Shown here: one piece after another, positions 16,649 to 25,411 of the stretch
Layout: each line of letters starts with the position of its first letter
Numbering within the stretch: position 1 is the stretch's first letter
Origin: an uncultured Lentisphaeria bacterium
GTDB taxonomy: Bacteria; Verrucomicrobiota; Lentisphaeria; Victivallales; Victivallaceae
Direction of reading: 5' to 3'
NCBI GenBank assembly: GCA_949282965.1
Contig: CASDQW010000095.1
Location: 1-36,338, forward strand
DNA length: 36,338 bases
Made by a program: the position numbers and the translations under genes
The notes under the pieces: generated by a model
Told to the model about the DNA's origin: nothing
The model's database searches: none
Seen by the model: only the letters and a program-made list of their open reading frames with translations

Positions 16649-19341
16649 GCGCTCCTCCGTTTCCCGGAAATTCTTCCGACGAGCCGGCAGAGTTCGCCGA
16701 TCCAGAGCACGATGGAAGTGCCTCCGAACAGCACAAGATAATCCGTGAAGCGCAGCGGCACGGTACGGAAGACCGTTCCGCCGAACTGGACTATCAGGAT
16801 CTGGCCGATCAGGATGGCGCCTGCGATCAGCAGAAACACCCGGTTGTCCAGCAGCTGGCCGAAAATCGACCGGTTGCTGCCGAAGCATTTCGCGTTGAAA
16901 AGATTCCAGAACTGCATCAGCACGAATCCGGTGAAAAACATGGAGAGATCCCGGGCTGCTTCCGGTGTTTCCCCGGCCGCGCTGCAGGTTCGCAGCCAGA
17001 CAATGAAGACCACGATGAAGCCGGCGGCGGTCAGCAGAATGTGCCGTGTCATGGAGGGCGTTACGATGAATGCCGTGGCGCGGCGCGGCGGATCGTTCAT
17101 CACCGCCGGATCGGGCGGTTCCGTCGCCAGCGCCAGGGCCGCGAGCGTATCCATGATCAGGTTCACCCAGAGCATCTGGATGACGGTCAGCGGCATGGAA
17201 ACGCCGACGAACGGTCCGGCCAGGGCAATGCCGACGGCGGTGACGTTGATGGTCAGCTGGAAAAGCAGGAAACGTTGAATATTGCGATAAAGCGACCGTC
17301 CCCACAGCACTGCGTTGACGATGCTGCGGAACGAATCGTCCAGCAGAATGATGTCCGCCGCTTCGCGGGCGATGGCGGTGCCGGTTTTGCCCATGGCGAT
17401 GCCGACGTCGGCATAATTGAGCGCGGGAGCGTCGTTGGTGCCGTCGCCGGTGACCGCGACGACTTCGCCCCGGTCGCGCAGGGCCCGGACCAGTTTGAGT
17501 TTATCGTCGGGGCGGGCGCGGGAGATGATCCGGAGTTTGCCGGCCCGTTCCCGTGCTTCCGCTTCCGGAAGCCGGCTGAAATCCCGACCGGAAATGAGCC
17601 GGTCCGGATCCGGTTTTTCCGCAAACAGCCCGATCTGCCGACCGATTTCGGCGGCGGTATCGGGCGTGTCTCCGGTTACGACCTTGACTTCGATGCCCGC
17701 CCGGCGGCACTGGCTGACGGCGTCCGGCACGTCCGGACGGACCGGGTCGGCGATGGCGACGAATCCGAGATACACCAGTTGCCGCGCCGCCCGGTCCAGA
17801 TCGTCTTCTTCCTCCGGCTGTTCCCGGAAGGCGAAAGCCAGTGTCCGGGCGCCGGTTTGCTGGGCCTGCCGGAATGCCGCGAGGAGCTGCCGGCGATCTT
17901 CCGGTGTCAGGGGGCGGATGCCGTCCCGGTCGTACAGAAAGTCGCAGCGTTCCAGAATGATTTCCGGGGCGCCTTTGGCATGGAGCACCGGTGTGGCGGC
18001 GCCTTCGGGAAGGCCGCGGGTGGCCATGAATTTGCGTTCCGTGTGAAAGGTCCACTGGCGCTGAATGGTGAATTTTTCTCGCAGCCGCCGGTAATCAAGA
18101 CCGAGCTGCTGCAGATACAGCAGCAGGGCGCCCTCCGTCGGATTGCCCAGCACGGCGGGGCCTTCCTCGCCGTCGCCCAGGTTCGCGGTGCCGTTCACCG
18201 CAAGGGCGTCGGCGGCCAGGCGTCCGGCGGGTGTGGTGTCGTTCGGAGACGCGCCGTCGAGCAGCGGCAGGTACGCCTGACGCAATTCCATACGGTTCAT
18301 GGTGAGAGTGCCGGTTTTGTCGGTGCAGATGACGGTGGCGGCGCCGATGGTTTCGCAGGCGTGCATTTTGCGTACGAGGTTGTGGTCGGCGGTCATGCGG
18401 CGCATGCTGTAGGCCAGACTCAAGGTGACGCTCATGGCCAGCCCCTCCGGCACCGCGACCACCACCAGGGTGACCGCAATCATGAAGAAACCCAGCAGGA
18501 TGTGAATCGGTTCCATGGCCGCATAAGCGCTCAGCGTGCGCGGCAGTTCCCCCTGATAAATCGCCTGCACCAGCAGGATCAGAAACAGCAGCGTTGCCAA
18601 CGCTCCGCCGATGACGGCGATGACCCGGCTCAGGCGCTCCAGCTGGAGCTGCAGCGGGGTGGCGTTGCCGGTTTCCTCGGCGGCGGCCATGGCGGTTTTG
18701 CCGATTTCGGTAGCGGGACCGACAGCCTCGATCCGGGCATAGGCATAACCGTCCAGCACGGTGGAACCGCGCAGCAGCCGGTCTGCGGGATAGGGGTCGT
18801 TCTCCGATTCATGAACGGTGTTTTCGGCAATGGGGCACTTGGCGACCGGCTCCGGTTCTCCGGTGAATTTCGACTGATCGACGTGACAGTTCACCGCGGC
18901 GAGGACCCGGGCATCGGCCGGCACTTCTTCGCCGGTTTCGACGAAAATCACATCACCGCAGACCAGGTCCCGGCGCGACACCTGGGAAAAAGCGCCATCG
19001 CGGATGGTTTTGACCGGAATGTCGTCGTCCACTTCGTTGAGAATGTCGAACTCCTTCCCCGCCCGGTACTCGTTGAGGAAGGCGATTCCGGTGGCCAGCA
19101 GCACGGCGAGGGCGATGCCCGCCCCCTCCAGCCAGCCGCCGGTCAGCGCGGAAAGCAGCGCGGCAATGATCAGAATCCGGATGATCGGATCCCGGAATTT
19201 TGCGGCAAACTGGCGATACCACGGAGTACGGGGCGGTTTGGCCAGTACGTTGGGGCCATATTGAAGGCGGGCGGCTTCGACCTCCCGGGCGGTCAGTCCC
19301 GGATATGGCAGAGAGCCTGAAGCAGAGTGAACCTCTTGCAT
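16645..19341 (-). CDS. Calcium-transporting P-type ATPase, PMCA/SERCA type (P2)
   Basis: 898 aa. N-terminal cation-ATPase domain (GLTAREVEAARLQYGPNVL). Actuator motif KFTGEPEPV; M4 VVVAVPEGLAMSV (PEGL); phosphorylation site CTDKTGTLT (D341); hinge VAVTGDGTNDAPAL. M5 has LLFQLTINVTAVGIALAGPF and M6 WVNLIMDTLAALALATEP. The Q-L-T-x-N-V and N-x-x-M-D residues in M5/M6 match the single Ca2+ site of plasma-membrane-type Ca2+ ATPases. Late M8 region 'FWNLFNAKCFGSNRS' fits too. It exports Ca2+ from the cytoplasm using ATP. It is the first gene of a coupled operon with the Na/Pi transporter (ATGA overlap) and DUF2062. The start ATG 19341 has only a weak ribosome site (AGGA about 15 bases upstream), but no better start is near. 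Confidence 0.92.
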   Translation of the reverse strand: MQEVHSASGSLPYPGLTAREVEAARLQYGPNVLAKPPRTPWYRQFAAKFRDPIIRILIIAALLSALTGGWLEGAGIALAVLLATGIAFLNEYRAGKEFDILNEVDDDIPVKTIRDGAFSQVSRRDLVCGDVIFVETGEEVPADARVLAAVNCHVDQSKFTGEPEPVAKCPIAENTVHESENDPYPADRLLRGSTVLDGYAYARIEAVGPATEIGKTAMAAAEETGNATPLQLQLERLSRVIAVIGGALATLLFLILLVQAIYQGELPRTLSAYAAMEPIHILLGFFMIAVTLVVVAVPEGLAMSVTLSLAYSMRRMTADHNLVRKMHACETIGAATVICTDKTGTLTMNRMELRQAYLPLLDGASPNDTTPAGRLAADALAVNGTANLGDGEEGPAVLGNPTEGALLLYLQQLGLDYRRLREKFTIQRQWTFHTERKFMATRGLPEGAATPVLHAKGAPEIILERCDFLYDRDGIRPLTPEDRRQLLAAFRQAQQTGARTLAFAFREQPEEEDDLDRAARQLVYLGFVAIADPVRPDVPDAVSQCRRAGIEVKVVTGDTPDTAAEIGRQIGLFAEKPDPDRLISGRDFSRLPEAEARERAGKLRIISRARPDDKLKLVRALRDRGEVVAVTGDGTNDAPALNYADVGIAMGKTGTAIAREAADIILLDDSFRSIVNAVLWGRSLYRNIQRFLLFQLTINVTAVGIALAGPFVGVSMPLTVIQMLWVNLIMDTLAALALATEPPDPAVMNDPPRRATAFIVTPSMTRHILLTAAGFIVVFIVWLRTCSAAGETPEAARDLSMFFTGFVLMQFWNLFNAKCFGSNRSIFGQLLDNRVFLLIAGAILIGQILIVQFGGTVFRTVPLRFTDYLVLFGGTSIVLWIGELCRLVGRISGKRRSA

Positions 19342-19459
19342 GATGAGTCAAATGATCCTGTTCGGTTATGGCCGCGGATGATGCGGCAGGCGTCTCCGGT
19401 GAAGCGGCGGCGCGATTTCAAAATTCAATCATAAAAAACGAAAATGAACGGCGGGGGGA

Positions 19460-19837
19460 TCAGGCCCGCGGTCCCGCCCGTGCCGGCAGCGTTCGCCGCA
19501 CCCGGCGGATGATTTCCCGGCTGGATGGCCGGCTGAATTCCTTTCCGGGGAAGGCGAGGATGACGGTTTCTTCCGTAATGCCGGCCAGGGCGGCGTAAAA
19601 CGGCGGGGTATCATCGGCGTCCCGCCGCAGCGATTTTCCGGGATGCTGCTGACGGAACACATGGGCGGCGGTCGCCGGCAAAGCGGCATATTCCGGCAGG
19701 TGGAGGTTTTCTACGGCCTCTTCTGCGGGCTGGCGGTGAGCTCCGGTGCCGGAAAGCGCGTTTTCGGGGCGGCAAATACCGTGCAGGCCGCAGAAAACGG
19801 CCAGAAACAACAGCAACGGCAGAATGGTTTTCCCCAT
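19460..19837 (-). CDS. Small secreted protein of unknown function
   Basis: 125 aa from ATG 19837; a GTG seven codons upstream (19858) is an alternative. The N-terminus MGKTILPLLLFLAVFCGLHG is a signal peptide (possible cleavage after GLHG). The mature part is polar: ENLHLPEYAALPATAAHVFRQQ, then a strand-helix pattern FYAALAGITEETVILAFPGKE and a basic tail SREIIRRVRRTLPARAG. No family recognised. A promoter-quality site lies upstream. It sits 118 bases ahead of the Ca2+ ATPase gene and diverges from the copper ATPase gene, so it may be a periplasmic metal- or phosphate-related accessory; that is guesswork. Coding potential is supported by the signal peptide plus promoter, not by homology. Confidence 0.5.
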   Translation of the reverse strand: MGKTILPLLLFLAVFCGLHGICRPENALSGTGAHRQPAEEAVENLHLPEYAALPATAAHVFRQQHPGKSLRRDADDTPPFYAALAGITEETVILAFPGKEFSRPSSREIIRRVRRTLPARAGPRA

Positions 19838-19909
19838 GAATGTCTCTTTCGTGTTCACCTTCCGGAAGAGCTTCAGCGCATCCGTATGCGATGGTCTTGC
19901 AATTCAGGT

Positions 19910-19938
19910 AATATAAAGCCGTTTGGCTGGAAATACAA
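19910..19938 (-). promoter_or_regulatory. Sigma-70-type promoter for the small secreted protein gene
   Basis: On the minus strand, TTGTAT (19938-19933) is followed by exactly 17 bases and then TATATT (19915-19910). The -10 matches 5 of 6. The predicted start is near 19903, about 65 bases before ATG 19837. Confidence 0.55.
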
Positions 19939-19943
19939 CCGGT

Positions 19944-19971
19944 TTGATTTTTTATTTTGAACGATTATCGT
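19944..19971 (+). promoter_or_regulatory. Candidate promoter for the copper ATPase gene
   Basis: TTGATT (19944-19949), 16-base spacer, TATCGT (19966-19971), 47 bases before ATG 20019. It lies back to back with the leftward promoter at 19910-19938, so the two may share control. The match is moderate and no copper-regulator operator was recognised. Confidence 0.3.
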
Positions 19972-20018
19972 AAAATGAATGTCATGAAGTATCTTTGGGC
20001 GAGAGGGAGAAGCCTTTT

Positions 20019-22478
20019 ATGAAGAATCAGGCCATTGATCCGGTTTGTCACATGACCGTCAGCGAAGATTCCACTGTGCGGGCGGAATATGAAGGGAAAA
20101 CCTATTATTTCTGCTGCGCGTCGTGCCGGGAAAAATTTCTGTCCGACCCGGCGGGCTATCTGGCGAAAAAAGCGACTGATCCGGTTTGCCACATGACCGT
20201 CGACACGGATTCCGGAATCCAGGCGGAATATGAAGGGAAAACCTATTATTTCTGCTGCGCGTCGTGTCGGGAAAAATTTCTGTCCGACCCGGCGGGCTAC
20301 CTGTCCGGGAAGCCCGGAAAAATGGTTTCTCCGCCCCGCGGAGACGCCGGGGAAGAGGTGGTTTACAGTTGCCCGATGGACCCGGAAGTTCGGGAAAATC
20401 ATCCCGGCGCCTGCCCGAAATGCGGCATGGATCTGGAGCCGCTGTATGTGACGCCGAAACTTGACGACGGCCGGGAAGACGCGGAATACCGTTCGCTGCG
20501 GCGGAATTTCGTGGTGGCGCTGCTCATGACCATATTGCTGACGGTGATCAACTGCCGCCCGCAGTGGGTCGGCATCCGGCGGGATCTTTTCAACGACCTG
20601 TTGCAGCTGCTGGGATGTTCGCTGCTGCTTTTCGGACCGGCCCGGTTTCTGCTTCGCCGGGGGCTGGCATCGCTGCGGTATCGGAGTTTCAATATGTTCA
20701 CGCTGATTCTGCTCGGGGTGGGAACCGCGTATTGCTACAGTGTGTATGGCGTGTTTTTTTATGAAAACCTGCCGGCGGACATGCTGAACGACGTTGGACG
20801 CGCCCGGCTGTATTTCGAACCGGCGGCGATGATTGCCACGCTGATCATGCTCGGCCAACTGCTGGAAGCCCGGGCGCGGGCAAAAACCGGCCACGCCATC
20901 CGGGCGCTGATGCGTCTGGCGCCGCCGACCGCCGATCGGGTCGGCGCCGACGGCGGGGTGACGGTGATCCCGCTGGAAAAAGTCAGTCCGGGCGATGTGT
21001 TGCGGGTTAAACCCGGGGACCGGATTCCGGTGGACGGAGTGCTGGTTTCCGGGACCAGTTACGTGGACGAATCCATGCTGACCGGAGAACCGGTCCCGGT
21101 GGCGAAGAAGACCGGAGACGCGGTTTCGGCGGGGACGCTGAACGAGCAGGGAACGTTCGACTTTGAAGCGCGCCGGGTGGGAAGCGAAACCATGCTCAGC
21201 CGGATCATCGCGCTGGTGAGCGAGGCGCAGCGGTCGCGGCCGCCGGTGCAGCATCTGGTGGACAAGGTGTCGGCGGTGTTCGTGCCGGTGGTGGCGGCAT
21301 GTGCGCTGGCGGCGTTTCTGGTTTGGACGTACGGGTTTCACAATTTTGAATTTGGTTTGCTGACTGCGATTGCGGTGCTGCTGGTGGCCTGTCCCTGTGC
21401 GCTCGGATTGGCGACGCCGATGTCGATTACCGTCGGGCTGGGGCTGGGGGCGCGAAACGGGATTCTTATCCGCAACGCGGAGGCGATGGAATGGATGCGC
21501 CGGGTATCGGTGATTTTACTGGACAAGACCGGCACCCTGACGCAGGGAAAACCGACGGTAACCGGGACGATCGTCGCCGACGGTGTCACGGAGGAGGAAT
21601 TGCTGCGGACGGCGGCGGCGTTGGAAAATTACAGCGAGCATCCGATCGGCCGGGCACTGGTGCTGGCGGCGCGGGAACGCGCGCTGGAGCTGCCGGAAGT
21701 GCGGGAGTTCCGCAACTTTCCCGGCGCCGGGGTCAGTGCGCTGCTGGACAATGTTTCCGTACGGGTCGGCAGCGGCCGTTTTCTGCGTGAAAACGGTCTG
21801 GAAACCACCGTGCTGGATTCCCGGCTCAATGCCGCGGCGGAGGCGGGCGGCACGGTGGTCTGCGTTGCTTCCGGGGAACGGCTGCTGGGGGCGGTAATCG
21901 TTTCCGATCCCGTCCGCCCGGATGCCGGAGCGGCGGTGGCGGAGATGAAAGCGCTCGGCATGACGCCGGTGCTGTTGACCGGCGACCAGGAAAATACCGC
22001 CCGGGCGGTAGCGGGCGAACTCGGCATTGACACCGTGGTGGCCGGCGCCACGCCGCAGAAAAAATTCGATACCGTCAAGGAATATCAAGCCCGGAATCTG
22101 CGGGTGGCCATGGTCGGTGACGGCATCAACGACGCGGCGGCTCTGGCGCAGGCGGATGTCGGCATTGCGATGGGGACCGGAACCGACATGGCCATGCAGA
22201 GCGCCGGAATCACCCTGCCGGGCGGCGATATCGCCGCCATCTGCCGGGCGCGGCGTCTGAGTGCCGCGATCGACCGGAACATCCGGGAAAACCTCTTCTT
22301 CGCCTTTTTCTACAATGTATTGATGATTCCGCTGGCGGCGGGGGTGTTTTATCCGGTTTTCGGCTGGCTGCTGAGCCCGGTGGCGGGAAGTCTGGCCATG
22401 AGTCTGTCGTCCGTGTCGGTGATCAGCAACGCGTTGCGGCTGCGCCGCTGCCGGCTCAGTTCTTCGCCGCGCGGATGA
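20019..22478 (+). CDS. copA: Copper-type P1B ATPase with two YHS domains and a heavy-metal-binding domain
   Basis: 819 aa. ATG 20019 has GAGAGGGAGA upstream; a TTG eight codons earlier is less likely. Domain order: YHS domain 1 (~7-48, DPVCHM...YYFCCASC), YHS domain 2 (~54-95, nearly identical), and a heavy-metal-binding domain (~116-142, YSCPMDPEV...[10 protein letters not shown]). The P1B core follows: actuator TGEPVPV, metal-site CPC (C458, C460 in [11 protein letters not shown]), D502 in [13 protein letters not shown] locus [20 protein letters not shown]7 [13 protein letters not shown] and M8 [17 protein letters not shown]. The M7 Y-N and M8 M-x-x-S-S residues are those of CopA-type Cu+ exporters. 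It exports Cu(I) from the cytoplasm. No HMA domain is present; the YHS/HMBD set replaces it. The stop lies inside the convergent esterase gene (23-base overlap). Confidence 0.93.
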   Translation: MKNQAIDPVCHMTVSEDSTVRAEYEGKTYYFCCASCREKFLSDPAGYLAKKATDPVCHMTVDTDSGIQAEYEGKTYYFCCASCREKFLSDPAGYLSGKPGKMVSPPRGDAGEEVVYSCPMDPEVRENHPGACPKCGMDLEPLYVTPKLDDGREDAEYRSLRRNFVVALLMTILLTVINCRPQWVGIRRDLFNDLLQLLGCSLLLFGPARFLLRRGLASLRYRSFNMFTLILLGVGTAYCYSVYGVFFYENLPADMLNDVGRARLYFEPAAMIATLIMLGQLLEARARAKTGHAIRALMRLAPPTADRVGADGGVTVIPLEKVSPGDVLRVKPGDRIPVDGVLVSGTSYVDESMLTGEPVPVAKKTGDAVSAGTLNEQGTFDFEARRVGSETMLSRIIALVSEAQRSRPPVQHLVDKVSAVFVPVVAACALAAFLVWTYGFHNFEFGLLTAIAVLLVACPCALGLATPMSITVGLGLGARNGILIRNAEAMEWMRRVSVILLDKTGTLTQGKPTVTGTIVADGVTEEELLRTAAALENYSEHPIGRALVLAARERALELPEVREFRNFPGAGVSALLDNVSVRVGSGRFLRENGLETTVLDSRLNAAAEAGGTVVCVASGERLLGAVIVSDPVRPDAGAAVAEMKALGMTPVLLTGDQENTARAVAGELGIDTVVAGATPQKKFDTVKEYQARNLRVAMVGDGINDAAALAQADVGIAMGTGTDMAMQSAGITLPGGDIAAICRARRLSAAIDRNIRENLFFAFFYNVLMIPLAAGVFYPVFGWLLSPVAGSLAMSLSSVSVISNALRLRRCRLSSSPRG
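20081..20300 (+). repeat. Direct repeat encoding duplicated YHS domains
   Basis: Bases 20081-20159 recur at 20222-20300, an offset of 141 bases (47 codons). By eye there are only two differences in 79 bases, both synonymous (TGC/TGT and TAT/TAC). Flanking parts of the same 47-codon unit (DPVCHMTV) are also near identical, but the part between has diverged. It looks like a recent in-frame duplication or gene conversion. Confidence 0.9.
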
Positions 22479-23490
22479 ATTCCGCCGCGTCGCGGACCGC
22501 CCGCTGAAAATACGTGTCCATCCCCGGCATGGTGATGAACAGGTGAGAGGCGCCTTCGTAACAGCGGGCGCGGACCGGGACGCCCGCTTTTGCCGCCTGC
22601 CGGGCGAATTCCCGTCCCTGGTCGTGCAGAATGTCGAACTGCGCGGAGATCAGCAGGATCGGCGGCAGGAGATGCAGCGCCGGAGAGAGCAGCGGAGAGA
22701 TGAGCGGATCGCGTTGCCGGGCTTCGGCGGGCGCGTAGGCTTCGTTGAATTCCTCCATGAGTTCCGCATCGAGCGCATAGCCTTTGCCGTTGCGCAGCCA
22801 GGAATCCGAGCCGTCGGCGTCGGCGTAGACGACCGGGTAAAAGAGGATCAATCCTGAAACCGTCGCCGAGGAACGGTTTTGCGCGATCTGCAGCGCGGCG
22901 GCGATGGCGAGATTGCCGCCGGCACTGTCTCCGGCCAGATAAATTTGTTCCGCACCAAGCTGCTGCTGCAGCCACTGCCGGGCAATCAGCGTATCTTCCA
23001 GCGCGGCGGGGTAGGGGTGTTCCGGGGCAAGCCGGTAGTCAATCGCGGCCACGACCGCGCCCGAAGCCGTGGCGAGCGCCCGGCAGAAGCGGGCGCAGCT
23101 GTTGATGCTGCCGATGGTCCAGCCCCCGCCGTGAAGATAAAGCACTGCCGCCGGTTTGCCGCCGCCGGAGGTGGCGGCGGGGGTGTAGATCCGGATCGGA
23201 ATCCCGCCGGAGGCGGATGGAACCACTGCGTCCGCGATGCTTAAAGACGCATCCTTCCCGGCTGTTTCGGCGGTGCTGTTCCGCCCTTTGCGGATGGTGT
23301 CAAGTGCCGTGCTGTCGCCTTCACGCGCGGCGCGGATGGCCGCGGCCTGGCGGGCTCCGGTGTCCGGCGCGGAAGCGCTCAGAAAGGCGGCGACTTCCCG
23401 ATGCGGTTCTTCGCTGTGGCGGCAGGGTTGAATGTCTGCCGCGACTGTGAGGGCGGCAATCAGAAAAAACAGAAAAGCGGGCATTCTCAT
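22456..23490 (-). CDS. Secreted HSL-family (hormone-sensitive lipase-like) carboxylesterase
   Basis: 344 aa from ATG 23490 (GGAG 11 bases upstream; an ATG 33 bases earlier is in frame but adds a polar leader). Signal peptide [18 protein letters not shown]. Family IV alpha/beta hydrolase: oxyanion-hole motif [11 protein letters not shown], nucleophile S189 in [10 protein letters not shown], acid Asp in [12 protein letters not shown], His in YEGASHLF. The motif [16 protein letters not shown] is diagnostic. These enzymes hydrolyse short acyl esters, and here the protein acts outside the cytoplasm. The gene is monocistronic with its own promoter at 23535-23563, and its end overlaps the copper ATPase gene by 23 bases in convergent orientation. 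Substrate is unknown; deacetylation of plant or mucin carbohydrates would fit the neighbourhood. Confidence 0.9.
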   Translation of the reverse strand: MRMPAFLFFLIAALTVAADIQPCRHSEEPHREVAAFLSASAPDTGARQAAAIRAAREGDSTALDTIRKGRNSTAETAGKDASLSIADAVVPSASGGIPIRIYTPAATSGGGKPAAVLYLHGGGWTIGSINSCARFCRALATASGAVVAAIDYRLAPEHPYPAALEDTLIARQWLQQQLGAEQIYLAGDSAGGNLAIAAALQIAQNRSSATVSGLILFYPVVYADADGSDSWLRNGKGYALDAELMEEFNEAYAPAEARQRDPLISPLLSPALHLLPPILLISAQFDILHDQGREFARQAAKAGVPVRARCYEGASHLFITMPGMDTYFQRAVRDAAEFIRAAKN

Positions 23491-23534
23491 GGTATCGGTG
23501 ACTCCATCATTGTGTGAGATCATGGTCGTATGAT

Positions 23535-23563
23535 ACTATACTGTTTCTTGAGGTGTTTTACAA
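23535..23563 (-). promoter_or_regulatory. Sigma-70-type promoter for the HSL-type esterase gene
   Basis: On the minus strand, TTGTAA (23563-23558), 17-base spacer, TATAGT (23540-23535). The -10 matches 5 of 6 and the spacing is ideal. The predicted start near 23528 leaves a leader of ~38 bases. Confidence 0.6.
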
Positions 23564-23594
23564 TTTTTTTCCGCGGCGGACAGGGGTTCGGCGA

Positions 23595-23623
23595 TTGAAA
23601 ACCGCGGGGAATGCGTTTACTGT
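23595..23623 (+). promoter_or_regulatory. Candidate promoter for the TMTC-like membrane protein gene
   Basis: TTGAAA (23595-23600), 17-base spacer, TACTGT (23618-23623), 45 bases ahead of ATG 23668. The -35 is good, the -10 weak. Confidence 0.3.
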
Positions 23624-23667
23624 AAGAAATTCTGCAAACTCGATCCATGCGGGGGGTAAGACAAACC

Positions 23668-25374
23668 ATGAAACCGGAAACAGCGCGGAAACTTCTCTGG
23701 TACGGCGCGGCGGCGCTGGGGGCGATGTTGCCGTTTCTGGTCGGACTGGGGGGCGGTTTTCTGCCGGAATGGGACGACGGCGGATTCCTGCTGGACCATG
23801 AGCATCTCAGCTGGTCGTTTCGCGACCTGTTCTGGCAGTTCACACACAACCTGCAGACGGTGTATACCCCCGTTGCGACCTTGTCTCTGACCGTGGACCG
23901 GACGGCGCTGGGGATGATTCCCTGGCTGTGCCGGCTGCATCAGCTGGTGCTCTACGGCGCGGCGGCGGCGCTGCTGTACGGCATCGCCCGGGAGTTCCGC
24001 ATCCGCCCGCGCCTGGCACTGGGGCTGACGCTGCTCTGGGCGTGGAACCCGGCCCGCGCGGAAACCGTGTGCTGGATCGCGGAACGCAAAGGCGTACTGA
24101 GCGCCCTGTTCGCCTTCGGCGCATTCTGGCTTTTTCAGCGCGGACTGCGGCGGGGACGATGGGCGGCAGGGGCGGCGGGACTGATGTTTCCGGCCATCTG
24201 GAGCAAGCCGTGGGTGCTGCCGCTGCCGGGCGTCATGACCGTCTATGCCTTCTGCCGTCGTCCGCGGGCCTGGCGGCGCAATTTGAAAACGCTGCTGCTG
24301 CCGGTGCTGGCGGGAGGGCTGGCGGCGCTGATTTCGGTGGGCATGACATTTCGCGAACTTGCCGGCAACGGCGTCTTCCGTCCGGCGGTGGCGGCGGGAA
24401 ATTTCTTCCGGTATCTGGCGGCGGCGCTGTGGCCCGGGCAGCTCAATCCCGTTCATCCCCGGTTTGACTGGTCGGCGGTCTGGCCGGAAGTGGCGGCGGG
24501 AATCCTGCTGGCGCTGATTCTGGTGGCGGTTGCCTGGAAACTGCGGGTTCGCCGGCTTACGGTCATCGGTTTCGCGCTGGTTTACGGCGGCTTGTATCTG
24601 CCGCTCGCGACGGGAGGCGGTTTTACCAACACTGATTACGCGGACCGGTACGGGTTTCTGCTGGCCGCCGTCTTCTGGCTGTTCGCCGGGGTGCTGGCGG
24701 AAACGTATATGCGACGGCGGCTCCGCGAAAACGGAATCCCGCGCGTCTGGTTGATCGCGGCAACGGCGCTGGCGGCGGGATACTGGGTGGGCATTGCCCG
24801 CTATGCGCCGCTTTTCGGGGATTCCGCTGCGCTGTTTCGGGCCGCGGTCTCCGTACCGCAGCCGAACCTGAAAGCCATGGAAGGTCTGGGATTGACCGGG
24901 TGGAACCGGCAGGATCCGGCACTGCTGGAGCTGGCGGCGGCGAAGATGCTGGATTCCTCGCGTCCTTCCGATCCGGCCTGTCGCAATACCGGGCTGATCT
25001 TTGCCGGTCTGGCGGCGGGATTGCGGCACGATTCCGAAACCGCGTTGAATTTCCTGCTGCCGCTGCTGGAGTCCGGGAGGGGGGGGGCCCTGTACAATGG
25101 CGAGACCTTTCTACCCGCCTCCTGTTCCGTGGCGGTGGAGGCATTGTTGCGTCTGCGGGAGCGGGACCGGGCCTGCCGGCTGCTGGAAATTCAACTCCGG
25201 CGGCGCTGGGGCAATCCGGCGGAACTGTATTTCGCCTCGGGACTGCTCGGGCGGCTGACCGGCGACGATGCGCGCGCCTTCCGGGAATGGAGCGAAGCCT
25301 TGAAACTCCGCCCGGATGACGAGCGGATTCGATACAATCTGCAGGTGCTTCGCAGTCAGCGTCCCGCGGACTGA
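23668..25374 (+). CDS. TMTC-like polytopic membrane protein (GT-C-like) with C-terminal TPR region
   Basis: 568 aa. ATG 23668 has a GGGGGGTAAG stretch upstream; ATG 23647 has none. Residues 1-~385 carry about ten hydrophobic segments. The first periplasmic loop has WDDGGFLLDHE (D36 D37), as in GT-C glycosyltransferases. It is followed by NLQTVYTPVATLSLTVDRTALG, and after TM3 by 'ARAETVCWIAERKGVLSALF'. These are the signatures of the TMTC/DUF1736-type family seen in many PVC and delta-proteobacterial genomes. Residues ~410-568 are TPR-like helices (AFREWSEALKLRPDDERIRYNLQ). A lipid-linked sugar donor and O-glycosylation role can be inferred for relatives but is not shown here. A nine-G run lies in the TPR part (25079-25087). 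The gene stands alone between divergent and convergent neighbours. Confidence 0.75.
   Translation: MKPETARKLLWYGAAALGAMLPFLVGLGGGFLPEWDDGGFLLDHEHLSWSFRDLFWQFTHNLQTVYTPVATLSLTVDRTALGMIPWLCRLHQLVLYGAAAALLYGIAREFRIRPRLALGLTLLWAWNPARAETVCWIAERKGVLSALFAFGAFWLFQRGLRRGRWAAGAAGLMFPAIWSKPWVLPLPGVMTVYAFCRRPRAWRRNLKTLLLPVLAGGLAALISVGMTFRELAGNGVFRPAVAAGNFFRYLAAALWPGQLNPVHPRFDWSAVWPEVAAGILLALILVAVAWKLRVRRLTVIGFALVYGGLYLPLATGGGFTNTDYADRYGFLLAAVFWLFAGVLAETYMRRRLRENGIPRVWLIAATALAAGYWVGIARYAPLFGDSAALFRAAVSVPQPNLKAMEGLGLTGWNRQDPALLELAAAKMLDSSRPSDPACRNTGLIFAGLAAGLRHDSETALNFLLPLLESGRGGALYNGETFLPASCSVAVEALLRLRERDRACRLLEIQLRRRWGNPAELYFASGLLGRLTGDDARAFREWSEALKLRPDDERIRYNLQVLRSQRPAD
25079..25087 (+). repeat. G9 homopolymer inside a coding region
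   Basis: Nine consecutive G within the TPR part of the TMTC-like gene (codons reading R-G-G-A). Protein sequence on both sides reads sensibly in the same frame, so the present length keeps the gene open. Such a tract is prone to slippage and to sequencing error. Confidence 0.8.
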
Positions 25375-25411
25375 GCTGGGAGGGGGAAGAGGCCGGGAAG
25401 CGCGCGGCGGA

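Noticed and set aside
16649..17305. N-terminal extension of the Na/Pi transporter frame by 219 codons
   Set aside because: It lies inside the ATPase gene and precedes the GGAGGAG site, lipobox signal peptide and ATGA overlap at 16648, which mark the real start.
16561..19320. A 919-codon open frame on the plus strand, opposite the Ca2+ ATPase
   Set aside because: The protein is low-complexity in R, G, H, Q and D, has no motif, and mirrors a clear ATPase gene on the other strand; GC-rich codon use leaves antisense frames open.
20081..20300. Repeat considered as a CRISPR or mobile-element trace
   Set aside because: Only two units, in frame, encoding known YHS domains; no spacers or terminal inverted repeats.
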